From RGIG5327 sp045612485 (GTDB taxonomy: Bacteria; Verrucomicrobiota; Lentisphaeria; Victivallales; UBA1829): a stretch of DNA of 32,427 nt. This document shows, piece by piece, positions 1 to 8,139 of this stretch; the first letter of the stretch is position 1, and each line of letters starts with the position of its first letter. Location: positions 1 to 32,427 of the forward strand of contig JAZKZE010000002.1 of assembly GCA_045612485.1 (NCBI GenBank), read 5' to 3'. The notes beneath the pieces were generated by a model. It did no database searches. It saw only the letters and a list, made by a program, of their open reading frames with translations, and was not told where the DNA came from. A program made the translations under genes and the position numbers.

Positions 1-110
1 CACAAGGAATTGTGAGCGTATGAGCCAGCAGCGAGCACTAAGCCGCGAGAGAATGAGGGCGTTTTTTGCCCGAATGAACGCAGGCGCGTATATATGGAAA
101 AAGAAACTGC
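1..110. other. non-coding left edge with repeat-like sequence
   Basis: This stretch has no supported gene. It contains short hairpins (CACAA...TTGTG at 1-14, GGGC...GCCC near 57-70) and the phrase CGAATGAACGCAGG. That phrase recurs with one inserted base (CGAATGAACCGCAGG) at the right edge of the window, near 32395-32409. The resemblance suggests a dispersed intergenic repeat family, but with only two partial copies visible this is weak. Confidence 0.3.
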
Positions 111-282
111 CGCATTACGAAAGAGTTTGACTGCACAAAAGGAAAAAGTGAGGGGGTGAGGGGAGAGAAAAAAGTAAAATGCGTTTGGGGCTCTCTCCTG
201 AAGGTTGCACAAAACAGGATAAAGAAATATTTTTGAAAAAATCTGACAAAATCACTTTTTTAAAAGCAGATTTCTTTACGCA

Positions 283-321
283 CATAATTTTGTAAAAATA
301 TGCCATTTTTACAAAATTATG
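283..321. repeat. 17-bp perfect inverted repeat (AT-rich hairpin)
   Basis: The arms at 283-299 and 305-321 are exact reverse complements, separated by the 5-base loop ATGCC. The hairpin is long but very AT-rich. It lies in the non-coding stretch before the EamA-type gene, about 70 bp upstream of that gene's probable -35 box. A weaker 7-bp pair (AAATCTG / CAGATTT) lies just to its left, near 238-272. It could be a bidirectional terminator for an upstream gene outside the window, or part of a small repeat. No coding gene is supported in 1-558. Confidence 0.75.
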
Positions 322-391
322 GAATAGCTGTGAAAAAATATAAAAGAAATCCAGTTTCCCTTCTTCCGTATGTAAGATAGCGGTATTTTAT

Positions 392-420
392 TTGACTTGC
401 GTTGAGTTTTATGGTATATT
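392..420 (+). promoter_or_regulatory. sigma70-type promoter for EamA gene
   Basis: TTGACT at 392-397 and TATATT at 415-420 are separated by exactly 17 bases, which is a near-consensus housekeeping promoter. Transcription would start near 427 and leave an untranslated leader of about 130 bases. That leader contains a two-part hairpin: GGCA at 448-451 with TGCC at 468-471, enclosing CAGA at 454-457 with TCTG at 461-464. Confidence 0.6.
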
Positions 421-558
421 ACATGAGAAAATAGAGAAAAATATAACGGCAGTCAGAGTGTCTGTCTTGCCAAAAACCGGATAATATGATTTATAAAATA
501 TTTTTCCTGCATATTTTCATACACTCCTGCGGCAGTACAAAAAATTGAAGGTTGAAAT

Positions 559-1470
559 ATGATCACAGCATTGGCTTATACTTTTCTTACAGCATTCTTT
601 TTTGCAACGATTTCAGCAACCATAAGTTTTCTTGCCCGGGACAGAATGTCAAGTTTTCAATTTTTTACCGTAAGCAATCTGCTTGCTTCGGCTATTGCCT
701 GGTGTGTGCTGCCGTCGTGGGATATGGCAGGAAGCGTCCACTGGGGGGCATTGGCACTCTTTGTACTGCTTACGGGGGTGGTGAATACTGCCTCACAGGC
801 TATGTTGGTACTCTCATTGAAACTGGGTCACAATGGACTTTCGGTAGCGATCCGTAATCTTGCAGCAGTACTCTCCATGTTTTTCGCTCTGATTTTTTTG
901 AAAGAAAAGGTATCCATCATCAACCTTTCCGGAGTGGCAGTTATCATCATTTCCCTTGGAATGATCGCCATATTCGGAAAAAAGAATACAGTAAGTCCCG
1001 ACTTGAAAAAGTGGATACCTGTCATCATCATTGCCCTGCTGCTTTCCGGTACTTACCAGATATTGCTCACAGGTTCCCTGCTGCTGCCGGAAGCCACCCG
1101 CAAGGCAGGAGTTCTGACTCCGGCACTCTTTCTCGGATGCGGCATAAGCAATATGCTGATCGCTCTGGGCGAAATATACTTCAAAAAAGTCAAATTCGGA
1201 ACCAATATTTTCAATTCCCGTACGGTGATCATCACCCTTTGCTGGGCAGTTGCGGCAATCTTGCAGTATTTTGCCCTCTTTCGATCCCTTGATGCCATGA
1301 AAAAGTGTGGTATGGCTTCCCTGACCTGGCCATTGCTCATCGGAGTGAATACCACGCTGTTTGCCCTTTTCTGCCGTCTGCGCTGGAAAGAAAAATATCC
1401 CCTGGCCACTGTCATCGGTATGATAGGGTGTATCCTGGGTGTGATCCTCACGATCTGGGGGAGAAAGTAA
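559..1470 (+). CDS. EamA/DMT-superfamily transporter
   Basis: A 303-aa, very hydrophobic protein with about ten predicted membrane segments in two homologous halves, as in the drug/metabolite transporter (EamA) superfamily. The first half ends in the typical stretch of Leu-Lys-Glu-Lys followed by a further hydrophobic helix (about residues 112-140). The second half ends with a Gly-rich hydrophobic helix and a short basic tail (WGRK). Members export small metabolites or amino acids, and the substrate cannot be read from sequence. The start ATG follows a GAAGG-type ribosome site at about 7 bases. The gene is monocistronic, with its own promoter and long leader, and its stop faces the fluoride-channel gene across a 95-bp gap. 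Confidence 0.8.
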   Translation: MITALAYTFLTAFFFATISATISFLARDRMSSFQFFTVSNLLASAIAWCVLPSWDMAGSVHWGALALFVLLTGVVNTASQAMLVLSLKLGHNGLSVAIRNLAAVLSMFFALIFLKEKVSIINLSGVAVIIISLGMIAIFGKKNTVSPDLKKWIPVIIIALLLSGTYQILLTGSLLLPEATRKAGVLTPALFLGCGISNMLIALGEIYFKKVKFGTNIFNSRTVIITLCWAVAAILQYFALFRSLDAMKKCGMASLTWPLLIGVNTTLFALFCRLRWKEKYPLATVIGMIGCILGVILTIWGRK

Positions 1471-1502
1471 AAAGAACTAATGCAGATAAATTGCTATAGT
1501 AT

Positions 1503-1527
1503 GATTTTCTGTTTTTTCAGAAAAATC
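1503..1527. terminator. weak convergent hairpin
   Basis: GATTTTCTG at 1503-1511 can pair with CAGAAAAATC at 1518-1527 across a six-T loop, with one bulged base. It sits between two convergent genes, where a bidirectional terminator is expected. The stem is AT-rich, so this is a weak call. Confidence 0.3.
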
Positions 1528-1565
1528 AATACCGGAACGACATCAATAACAGAGTATTTCTGTTC

Positions 1566-1955
1566 CTATGTCCTGAAAAACAGTTTTGCAAGTAACAAGC
1601 CGCTACCGGCGGCAAGAAGTCCGGTGATGTTTTGCAGAAGAATATTGGCGGCAAATTTTCCATATTGTGCATCAGAAAAAAAACGGATGCTTTCCAATGT
1701 ATATGTACTGAATGTAGTAAATGCCCCCAGAAAACCGATAAACAATACCGGAAAATATGCCTCATACTGTAAAAAACGGCTCCGGCAAAAAATAAAACAG
1801 AAGCCCGCAATAAATGCTCCTGTCATATTGACCGCCAATGTTCCCCAGGGAAAACCCGGAAAATAATGATTGACAAGCCGTACACAGCCATAACGTACAA
1901 GAGTTCCGGCAAATCCCGCAAGTCCCATAAAAAATAATAGTCTTACAATATTCAT
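1566..1955 (-). CDS. crcB: FluC/CrcB fluoride ion channel
   Basis: A 129-aa protein with four hydrophobic segments and the family hallmarks: an N-terminal GTLVRY motif near residues 18-23, the TLAVN-x-x-GAF segment near residues 40-50, and GFLGAFTTFSTY near residues 75-86, which carries the Phe/Thr/Ser residues lining the fluoride path. The length matches the usual 120-130 aa. FluC proteins are dual-topology dimers that let fluoride leave the cell. The start overlaps the stop of the upstream ABC ATPase by 4 bp (ATGA), so it is translationally coupled as the last gene of a four-gene operon. No fluoride riboswitch is recognisable near the operon start. Confidence 0.92.
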   Translation of the reverse strand: MNIVRLLFFMGLAGFAGTLVRYGCVRLVNHYFPGFPWGTLAVNMTGAFIAGFCFIFCRSRFLQYEAYFPVLFIGFLGAFTTFSTYTLESIRFFSDAQYGKFAANILLQNITGLLAAGSGLLLAKLFFRT

Positions 1956-2635
1956 TGCTCTTTGATCCTGCCGTCTTCCATCACCCAGATACGGTCAAAT
2001 ACATCTATGGCACGGTGATCGTGCGTTACCACAAGGACGCCGGTATCGTGTTCGTGAGCGACTTGTTTCAACAGCTCCATAACTTTCCGCCCCATGCGGC
2101 TGTCCAGGGCAGCGGTAGGTTCATCAGCAAGCAGAAGTTCCGGAGCATTCGCCAATGCTCTTGCAATCGCCACACGCTGCTGTTGACCGCCGGAAAGTTC
2201 CCTGGGCATAAAGTTTTTGCGTTCACTTAAATCAAATTTTGCCAAAAGTTCTTCTGCCCGGAGTTTTGCCATCCTGCCGGATACATCGTTGATTTCCATA
2301 GCCAGACGCACATTGTCAACAGCACTTAAAAAGGGCAATAAATTGGCTTTCTGAAACACGAATCCAATATGATTTCTGCGGAAAGCACGGATGTCTGTCT
2401 TATATTCATTATCAAAAACAGTTTCATTTCCGATAATGATTTTTCCTCGATCCGGCTGCTGTATCAGCCCCAGACTGGTCAAAAGCGTGGATTTTCCCGC
2501 CCCGGAAGGACCTAATAAAGCGGCGATTTCTCCGGCATGCAAAGTCAATGATACATCATTAAGGGCGTGAACTTGTGTGTTGCCTTTGCCGTAAGTTTTG
2601 AAGAGATTTTCCGCAGTAAGGGCAATCTTTTTCAC
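1952..2635 (-). CDS. ABC transporter ATP-binding protein (LolD/MacB/DevA-like)
   Basis: A 227-aa nucleotide-binding domain that would power the FtsX-type permease encoded just upstream. It has Walker A (GPSGAGKST), a Q-loop (VFQKANLLPF), the LSGGQQQRVAIARAL signature, Walker B (ELLLADEPTAALD) and the switch histidine in VVTHDHR. The start is taken as the GTG at 2635, which overlaps the permease stop by 4 bp (GTGA) and follows a GGGGAGG ribosome site. An in-frame ATG 32 codons upstream would run deep into the permease gene and is unlikely. The length and signature fit the LolD/MacB/DevA subgroup, which exports lipoproteins, glycolipids, peptides or drugs across the envelope. Confidence 0.93.
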   Translation of the reverse strand: MKKIALTAENLFKTYGKGNTQVHALNDVSLTLHAGEIAALLGPSGAGKSTLLTSLGLIQQPDRGKIIIGNETVFDNEYKTDIRAFRRNHIGFVFQKANLLPFLSAVDNVRLAMEINDVSGRMAKLRAEELLAKFDLSERKNFMPRELSGGQQQRVAIARALANAPELLLADEPTAALDSRMGRKVMELLKQVAHEHDTGVLVVTHDHRAIDVFDRIWVMEDGRIKEQ

Positions 2636-3837
2636 GATAACACCTCCCCGGCATTGGTGCGCATTGCCTTGATGATCCCGGCAGCACTCGCCAGAATGGA
2701 TATACCCATAACGATCCCGAAAAGCAGCCACAGATCACTTGTCACCAGAACCACCCGCCGGGGAAAATGAGGATAGACCCATTGCCCGAAAAAGCGGGCG
2801 ATCCCGAATGCCAGAACGCCTATGACAAGAGATTGCTGCAAGATCATACCGACGATCACGCTGTTCCTTGCACCGATAAGTTTGAGCATAGCTATGGAGT
2901 GAAGTTTATCCAGAGTCAAAGTATAAAGAATGAGCGTCATCACCACCGTGGAAACAGTAATCAGAATCGTGCGGAAAAGCAGAAGCTGTTTACGGGAACG
3001 GGCGACAAAACCGCTTAACATGATTTGACGCTGTTCCCGGGAAGTGTAAGCAGTTATATCCGGCAGGGTACGGAGTTTTTCCATGATTTCATCAACGCTG
3101 TAAGCGGGATTGACTTTAAGCAGTACGGCACTTATCTGTTGTTCAGGTAATGCGGCGGGACGTATACTTTCGCTTGCAAGCGTTTCGGAGTGATCCACGG
3201 AAGTATTGCCGTAAGAAGACCGGTCAAACCGCCGCAGACGGGCGTTGCGTTCATTGCGGATGGCTTCGGCAGGGGTATCAAACTGGATGGCAAGAGCATC
3301 ATTGAGGGAAACAAAGATCATAGCATCCCCGGAAGGGGAATTCATCCGGTCGGTTATACCCACCACAGTAAAAGTATCTTTGCCAAGCTGAAGTTTTGTC
3401 CCCAGAGGAAGTTTTGCAGATTTATCCGCAAGCATTTCATAGTGCGTATTCATTAATGCCCTCCCCTGAATGATGGGCAGCCATGCTCCGTTATCGGGCA
3501 ATCCCTGAATGGTCAGACGCAGTACTCTTTTCTGAAAATTTCTCTGCACTGTATGGGAAACAAAAGGTTCCGCAGAATCAATCCCCGCAACAGCTCCCAG
3601 GCGGTCTTCCATTTTCCGGGGAAGTTTGGATACTTCCGCAAAAGGTCCTTTGGTATTACGCTGTACAACCCAGATATCCGCCCCGGAACGGTCAATAATG
3701 AGGGTTGCCTCCTGAATAAGTCCCCTGTAGATGCCGCCCATTCCCATAACCACCATCAAGAGCAGACTGATTCCACCTGTGGTCAGAAGAAATCTGCCGG
3801 CATTATGTTTTATATCCCGGAAAGCAAGATTCATCAT
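2632..3837 (-). CDS. FtsX-type ABC transporter permease (MacB/DevC-like)
   Basis: A 401-aa protein with one N-terminal membrane helix (about residues 15-37), a large periplasmic domain (about 40-275) and three C-terminal membrane helices, which is the MacB_PCD plus FtsX arrangement. It lacks a fused ATPase, and the separate ATPase follows with a 4-bp overlap. The gene order adaptor, permease, ATPase is that of devBCA-type exporters, so DevC-like is as good a name as MacB-like. The start ATG overlaps the adaptor stop by 4 bp (ATGA). The protein would move its substrate from the inner-membrane or periplasmic side towards an outer-membrane partner that is not encoded here. Confidence 0.88.
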   Translation of the reverse strand: MMNLAFRDIKHNAGRFLLTTGGISLLLMVVMGMGGIYRGLIQEATLIIDRSGADIWVVQRNTKGPFAEVSKLPRKMEDRLGAVAGIDSAEPFVSHTVQRNFQKRVLRLTIQGLPDNGAWLPIIQGRALMNTHYEMLADKSAKLPLGTKLQLGKDTFTVVGITDRMNSPSGDAMIFVSLNDALAIQFDTPAEAIRNERNARLRRFDRSSYGNTSVDHSETLASESIRPAALPEQQISAVLLKVNPAYSVDEIMEKLRTLPDITAYTSREQRQIMLSGFVARSRKQLLLFRTILITVSTVVMTLILYTLTLDKLHSIAMLKLIGARNSVIVGMILQQSLVIGVLAFGIARFFGQWVYPHFPRRVVLVTSDLWLLFGIVMGISILASAAGIIKAMRTNAGEVLS

Positions 3838-4976
3838 TGTTTGATTTTCCGATTGGTGTATTGCAAATGTTTCTGCGGCATCATCACGATTTTATCGCCG
3901 GCAGTTAAGCCGGAAATAATTTCCACTTTATCCTTGCTGCGGATACCCGTTTTTACCGGCCGCAAGGTGATTTTCCCCTCATTGATGCACAAGACAAAAG
4001 GAAAATTATTCTGCCAGGAAATCAGATTGGAGGGAATATTCACACACGTTTTCGGCTCATTGATTTTGATAAAGACTTCCAGCCTTTGCCCCAGAGTCCA
4101 GTTGCGGGGCAGTTTTTCCAGAGCGATATCCACTTTAAATTCCCTTGTTTCCCGGTCGGTTTCTTTCCATAAACGGCAGATTTTTCCACGGAAAACCTGC
4201 TGAGGCAAGGTTCGGAAGATCACATCTGCGGCAAGACCGTTTCGCAAGTGGGCTATTTGGGTTTCATCCACCCAGACCGATGCCCAGATAGCGGAAGTAT
4301 CCACAATATCCATAATGGAAACCCCCGGATTGACAACTGCTCCCTGTTCCCGGTTCCGGCGGAGGATCAGGGCATCAAAAGGAGCGTTCATGCGTGTTTC
4401 AGATAATTTTGTCTTGTAATAGGCGATTTGCGCCTGATGTTTGATAAGGGTGGATTCTGCTTCGACACGTCGTTTTTCCGCCTGCTCTAAATCGGCGGCG
4501 GCAACGAGCATATTCTGACGGTTTTTATCGTAAGTGGAACGGGATTCGGCGTTACTGGATAAAAGTTTTTCACTGCGTTTGAACATGGCATCGGCATATT
4601 CCAGATTGGCTTTTGCCGAACGGATCTCCGCATTGATCCGCTGTAAAGACGCCTGCGCCACAGAGTATTCTGCTTCCGCTACTTTCATCTGCTGAATAAT
4701 GTCATCTGCATCCATTTCGGCAAGAAAAGTTCCTTTTTTGACCGTATCACCCTGATCGGCATAAAGTTTTTTGATCACTCCGGTTTCCCGGGAACTTATG
4801 GAAAGCCGTGTCTTGCCTTCCAGGGTGCCTGTACCGGAAACAGTCTGTTGGATGGGAGAAGACTTCACCTCAAAAACAGGAACTTTCACCGGAGCAAGTT
4901 TCCAGAAATAAAAAGCGATTGCAGCGATAAAAAGAATGATTGCCGCTTTAATAATTGTTTTGGTATGACGTTTCAT
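3834..4976 (-). CDS. HlyD/MacA-type periplasmic adaptor (membrane fusion) protein
   Basis: A 380-aa protein from the chosen ATG, with an uncleaved N-terminal membrane anchor (about residues 8-24). It then has a biotinyl-lipoyl-like half-motif (RETGVIKKLYADQGDTVKKGTFLAEMD), a long alpha-hairpin (about 85-190), the second lipoyl half (MNAPFDALILRRNREQGAVV) and a C-terminal beta-barrel. It would link the inner-membrane ABC pump to an outer-membrane channel. The start at 4976 follows AGGAAGAGG. A second ATG two codons upstream (4982) is too close to that ribosome site, and the longer reading of 38 more residues has no obvious ribosome site. It is the first gene of the operon. Confidence 0.85.
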   Translation of the reverse strand: MKRHTKTIIKAAIILFIAAIAFYFWKLAPVKVPVFEVKSSPIQQTVSGTGTLEGKTRLSISSRETGVIKKLYADQGDTVKKGTFLAEMDADDIIQQMKVAEAEYSVAQASLQRINAEIRSAKANLEYADAMFKRSEKLLSSNAESRSTYDKNRQNMLVAAADLEQAEKRRVEAESTLIKHQAQIAYYKTKLSETRMNAPFDALILRRNREQGAVVNPGVSIMDIVDTSAIWASVWVDETQIAHLRNGLAADVIFRTLPQQVFRGKICRLWKETDRETREFKVDIALEKLPRNWTLGQRLEVFIKINEPKTCVNIPSNLISWQNNFPFVLCINEGKITLRPVKTGIRSKDKVEIISGLTAGDKIVMMPQKHLQYTNRKIKQ

Positions 4977-5293
4977 TTCCATCCTCTTCCTGATGACGTA
5001 TAAAGTAGAAAGATAACAATGTAATATACAACAGAAAAATTTTTTAGCAAGAAAGTAAAGATATATTTTGAATTTTAAATACGGATTCATATTCGTAAAA
5101 TCTTTATCCTTTTTTGTTCAGACAGACGTTTTACGCTTTTATTGCAGAAAATATCATAAAAAGAAAGTTTAATATCACCATACGCAACTTTTTATTGATT
5201 TTTTACTTGCAATGATACACGCAAAGGATATAGTATTTTTGTCAGAAAAGTAAATATTCACAAAATAAATATTTCAGAAAGGAGAAAAATTTT
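4977..5293. promoter_or_regulatory. divergent promoter region
   Basis: This 317-bp AT-rich gap separates the export operon (-) from the hydrolase operon (+). A plus-strand promoter is likely: TTGCAA at 5207-5212, 16 bases, TATAGT at 5229-5234. The -35 region sits inside an imperfect inverted repeat (TTGC...GCAA, 5207-5224) that may be an operator. A minus-strand promoter is possible with TTGCTA (complement of 5045-5050), 16 bases, TATATT (complement of 5023-5028). AGAAAGGAG at 5276-5284 is the ribosome site for the plus-strand gene. No gene is supported here. Confidence 0.45.
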
Positions 5294-6691
5294 ATGAAAG
5301 CAGGATTCTTTGAAACGGATATAACGCCCCCTCTGGGAGCAGACAGACCAGCGTGCGGAAGAAAACTTAAACTGGAAGCCTATTCCGATCCCTTGAAAAT
5401 CAGGGTCCTTATGTTGGAAAGTGAAGATGGAACAAAGGCTGCCATTGCCGGAATCGATAATATTTCCACCGGTGTGAAATTCCGGCAGAAAGTGGAAGAA
5501 CAACTTCCCGGCATCAATCTTATTGCCAGTGCCTCCCATACCCATTACGGAGGGAATCTGCGGGATGACTTCCCCGGGATCGAAACCGCCCCTCCGGAAA
5601 TCAGGAATATCGTTATTGATCAAAGCGTCTATTTTGATAAAGACTATTATGAATACTGCATACGGCAGTTTGTTACTGCGGTAAAACTTGCAGAAAGCCG
5701 TATGGAGGAAGCGGAATTTTCCTTTGGCAGCGGAAAACTGGAAAATCTGATCTTCAACCGCCGTATCCGAATGAAGAACGGTGACTGTATGACCCATCCG
5801 GGCAAAGGCAATCCGGACAGCATAGGGTATGCCGGACCTGTGGATGAATCTGTGGGGGTCGTCGGTGTATGGAAAAAAGGGACAGATGAAATGCTGGGCT
5901 TTATTCTGAATTTCTCCTGTCACTCCTGTATTAATCTTACAGGTATCACTTCCGACTTCCCCGGAATAGCCATTGAAACTGTAAGAAGCGTGTACGGAAA
6001 AGAAATAGGGGCAGTTTACCTTAACGGTGCCTCCGGCGATGTGACGCAGATTGACAATATGAGTCTCAAAAGAGATACAGGCAAACCTGTTGCCATCAAA
6101 GTCGGCAGAGCGTTGGGCGGGGAAGCCATCAAACTTCTGGCAAAAGCGGATAAAGGGGAAGTAAAGACATTACGTGTCATCAATAACTGTGTAAAAGTAA
6201 AACACCGCATCCCCGATCCGGAATTTCTCCCCATGGCGTATGAAATGATCAAGAATTATGATCCAGCCAACAACAGTCATCATATTGCGAAAACCTATGT
6301 CATGAGCGATATTGCGGCAAAATATAATCCTGATCCTGTTGCCTCTGTACAGACTTTGCAGCTCGGGCCTCTGGTCATTGGCAGCACCCCCGGCGAGATC
6401 TTTGCACAATATGCACTGGATTACAAAAAAGATTCTCCTTTCCCCTTCACATGGTTTTCCCAGCTTGCAACAAGAATGCTTGGATATGTTCCCACTCCGG
6501 AATGTTTCGACCTTGCCAACGGTGGATATGAAGCGGAAACGGCTTTCTACGGAGCGGATACCGGAACTCTCATGCTTGATGAACTTCTCCGCCAGAGAGC
6601 AACTCTTACCCCGGAAGAAGCACCGCAAGGGGAGATGGTGAAGCCTTCCAATGCCGTCTGGGGATATAACTTCAATAAAAAGAAAAACTGA
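5294..6691 (+). CDS. ceramidase-fold zinc hydrolase, copy 1
   Basis: A 465-aa protein related to the neutral/alkaline non-lysosomal ceramidase family (Ceramidase_alk), but only to its catalytic domain and without a signal peptide, so cytoplasmic. Predicted metal-site residues are present: the SHTHYGG motif at 81-87, His210 in NFSCHSC, Glu368 in TPGEIF and Tyr412 in GGYEAET. Characterised bacterial ceramidase uses the Ser of a GDVSPN motif as nucleophile, and this protein has GDVTQ (248-252), with Thr at that place. The substrate is therefore unlikely to be ceramide. An N-acyl or amide bond on a sugar-like compound is an inference. It is first in the operon, 17 bp before a close paralogue. Confidence 0.82.
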   Translation: MKAGFFETDITPPLGADRPACGRKLKLEAYSDPLKIRVLMLESEDGTKAAIAGIDNISTGVKFRQKVEEQLPGINLIASASHTHYGGNLRDDFPGIETAPPEIRNIVIDQSVYFDKDYYEYCIRQFVTAVKLAESRMEEAEFSFGSGKLENLIFNRRIRMKNGDCMTHPGKGNPDSIGYAGPVDESVGVVGVWKKGTDEMLGFILNFSCHSCINLTGITSDFPGIAIETVRSVYGKEIGAVYLNGASGDVTQIDNMSLKRDTGKPVAIKVGRALGGEAIKLLAKADKGEVKTLRVINNCVKVKHRIPDPEFLPMAYEMIKNYDPANNSHHIAKTYVMSDIAAKYNPDPVASVQTLQLGPLVIGSTPGEIFAQYALDYKKDSPFPFTWFSQLATRMLGYVPTPECFDLANGGYEAETAFYGADTGTLMLDELLRQRATLTPEEAPQGEMVKPSNAVWGYNFNKKKN

Positions 6692-6708
6692 TACGGACAG
6701 GTAAAAAG

Positions 6709-8106
6709 ATGAAAGCAGGATTTTTTGAAACAGATATAACGCCCCCTCTGGGAACCGACAGACCCGCATGTGCAAGAAAACTCAAGACAGAAGCATACAG
6801 CGATCCTTTGAAAGTACGGGCTTGTGTTCTGGAAAGCGATGACGGGAAAAAAGCCGCCATCATTGGAATAGATACCACCGATACCGGAGAGGAATTCCGC
6901 CGGAAAATCGATGAATTTTTCCCGGATATGGAGATCATTTTCAGTGCCTCCCATACCCATTATTCCGGGTGTCTGCGGGATAAATTCCCCGGGATTGAAA
7001 CAGCCGATGAAATGATAAGAAGTATCGTTATAGATCACAGTGTGGCTCACGATCCGGCTTATTATGCGTATGGTTTGCGTCAAACATTTACCGCCGTTAA
7101 AGAAGCGGAAAAACGTATGGTGGAAGCGGATTTCTCCTTCGGTACAGGAAAAGTGGAAAATCTGATCTTCAACCGCCGTATCAAAATGAAAAACGGCGAT
7201 TGTATGACCCACCCCGGCAAAGGCAATCCGGACAGTATCACCTATGCCGGGCCCGTGGATGAAGATACGGGAGTAATGGGCGTCTGGAAAAAAGGAACAG
7301 AGGAACTGCTTGGATTCGTGTTCAATTTCTCCTGCCACGCCTGCATCAATCTAACAGGGATAACCTCCGACTATCCGGGGGTGGCAATCGAAACGGTAAG
7401 AAAAGTGTATGGAAAAGATTGCGGAGCAGTCTTCCTTTCCGGAGCCTCCGGGGATGTGACCCAGATCGACAATATGAGTCTTAAAAAAGATATGGGCAAA
7501 CCTGCCGCAATCAAACTTGGCAGAGCCATTGGCGGGGAGATCGTCAAGGTGCTTGCCACTGCCGACAGAGGGGAAGTAAAAACATTGAAAGGCACAAGGG
7601 AAAGCATCAAAGTAAACTTCCGTCTGCCCCATCCGGAATTCCTGCCGGAAGCCTATGAGATGATGAAAAATTTTGATGTAAAAAATAATACCCATCATAT
7701 TGCCAAATATTATGTCATAGAAGACCAGCTCGCCCAAAAGAATCCCGACAGAAAAATCGTTTTGCAAACTTTGCAGATCGGTCCTCTTGTCATCGGCAGC
7801 AGTCCCGGGGAGATCTTTACACAGTACGGTCTGGATTACAAAAAGAGTTCCCCCTTCCCCTTCACATGGTACTCCTCCCTTTCCAGTGGATTTCTGGGGT
7901 ATGTGCCTACTCCCGACTGCTTCGATCTTGCCAGCGGCGGATATGAAGCGGAAACGGCGTTTTTCGGTCCGGAAACAGGAACAAATATCGTTGCAAGCCT
8001 TGTAAAACAGCTGGAAGATTTTGTGCCGGAAGATGTGCCGCAGGGGGAAATGGTGAAACCTTCCAATGCGGTCTGGGGATACAATTTCAACAAAAAGAAA
8101 AAGTGA
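6709..8106 (+). CDS. ceramidase-fold zinc hydrolase, copy 2
   Basis: A 465-aa tandem paralogue of the preceding gene with the same length and collinear sequence. Long stretches are shared: the first 15 residues are identical, as are the NRRI-x-MKNGDCMTHPGKGNP segment and the C-terminal EMVKPSNAVWGYNFNKKKx tail. Predicted metal-site residues are kept (SHTHYSG, NFSCHAC, SPGEIF, GGYEAET), and so is the unusual GDVTQ in place of the ceramidase GDVSPN. Divergence is spread along the protein, so this duplication is older than that of the creatininase-like genes downstream. It lacks a signal peptide. The two may have different specificities or form a heteromer, and neither can be read from sequence. 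Confidence 0.82.
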   Translation: MKAGFFETDITPPLGTDRPACARKLKTEAYSDPLKVRACVLESDDGKKAAIIGIDTTDTGEEFRRKIDEFFPDMEIIFSASHTHYSGCLRDKFPGIETADEMIRSIVIDHSVAHDPAYYAYGLRQTFTAVKEAEKRMVEADFSFGTGKVENLIFNRRIKMKNGDCMTHPGKGNPDSITYAGPVDEDTGVMGVWKKGTEELLGFVFNFSCHACINLTGITSDYPGVAIETVRKVYGKDCGAVFLSGASGDVTQIDNMSLKKDMGKPAAIKLGRAIGGEIVKVLATADRGEVKTLKGTRESIKVNFRLPHPEFLPEAYEMMKNFDVKNNTHHIAKYYVIEDQLAQKNPDRKIVLQTLQIGPLVIGSSPGEIFTQYGLDYKKSSPFPFTWYSSLSSGFLGYVPTPDCFDLASGGYEAETAFFGPETGTNIVASLVKQLEDFVPEDVPQGEMVKPSNAVWGYNFNKKKK

Positions 8107-8139
8107 TCTTTCCTGATAAGGAGAATGGAGCAGTACATC

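Noticed and set aside
115..306. 63-codon minus-strand frame at the left edge
   Set aside because: It spans the AT-rich inverted repeat, is rich in Phe and Ser, and has no ribosome site.
552..857. Plus-strand open frame overlapping the start of the EamA gene
   Set aside because: It is out of frame with the transporter, lacks a ribosome site and encodes no recognisable protein.
1952..2731. Longer reading of the ABC ATPase starting at 2731
   Set aside because: The extra 32 residues overlap the permease gene and do not resemble an ATPase N-terminus. The GTG at 2635 has a strong ribosome site and a 4-bp overlap.
4977..5293. Fluoride riboswitch ahead of the operon that carries crcB
   Set aside because: No sequence resembling the crcB-motif consensus was recognised in the leader.
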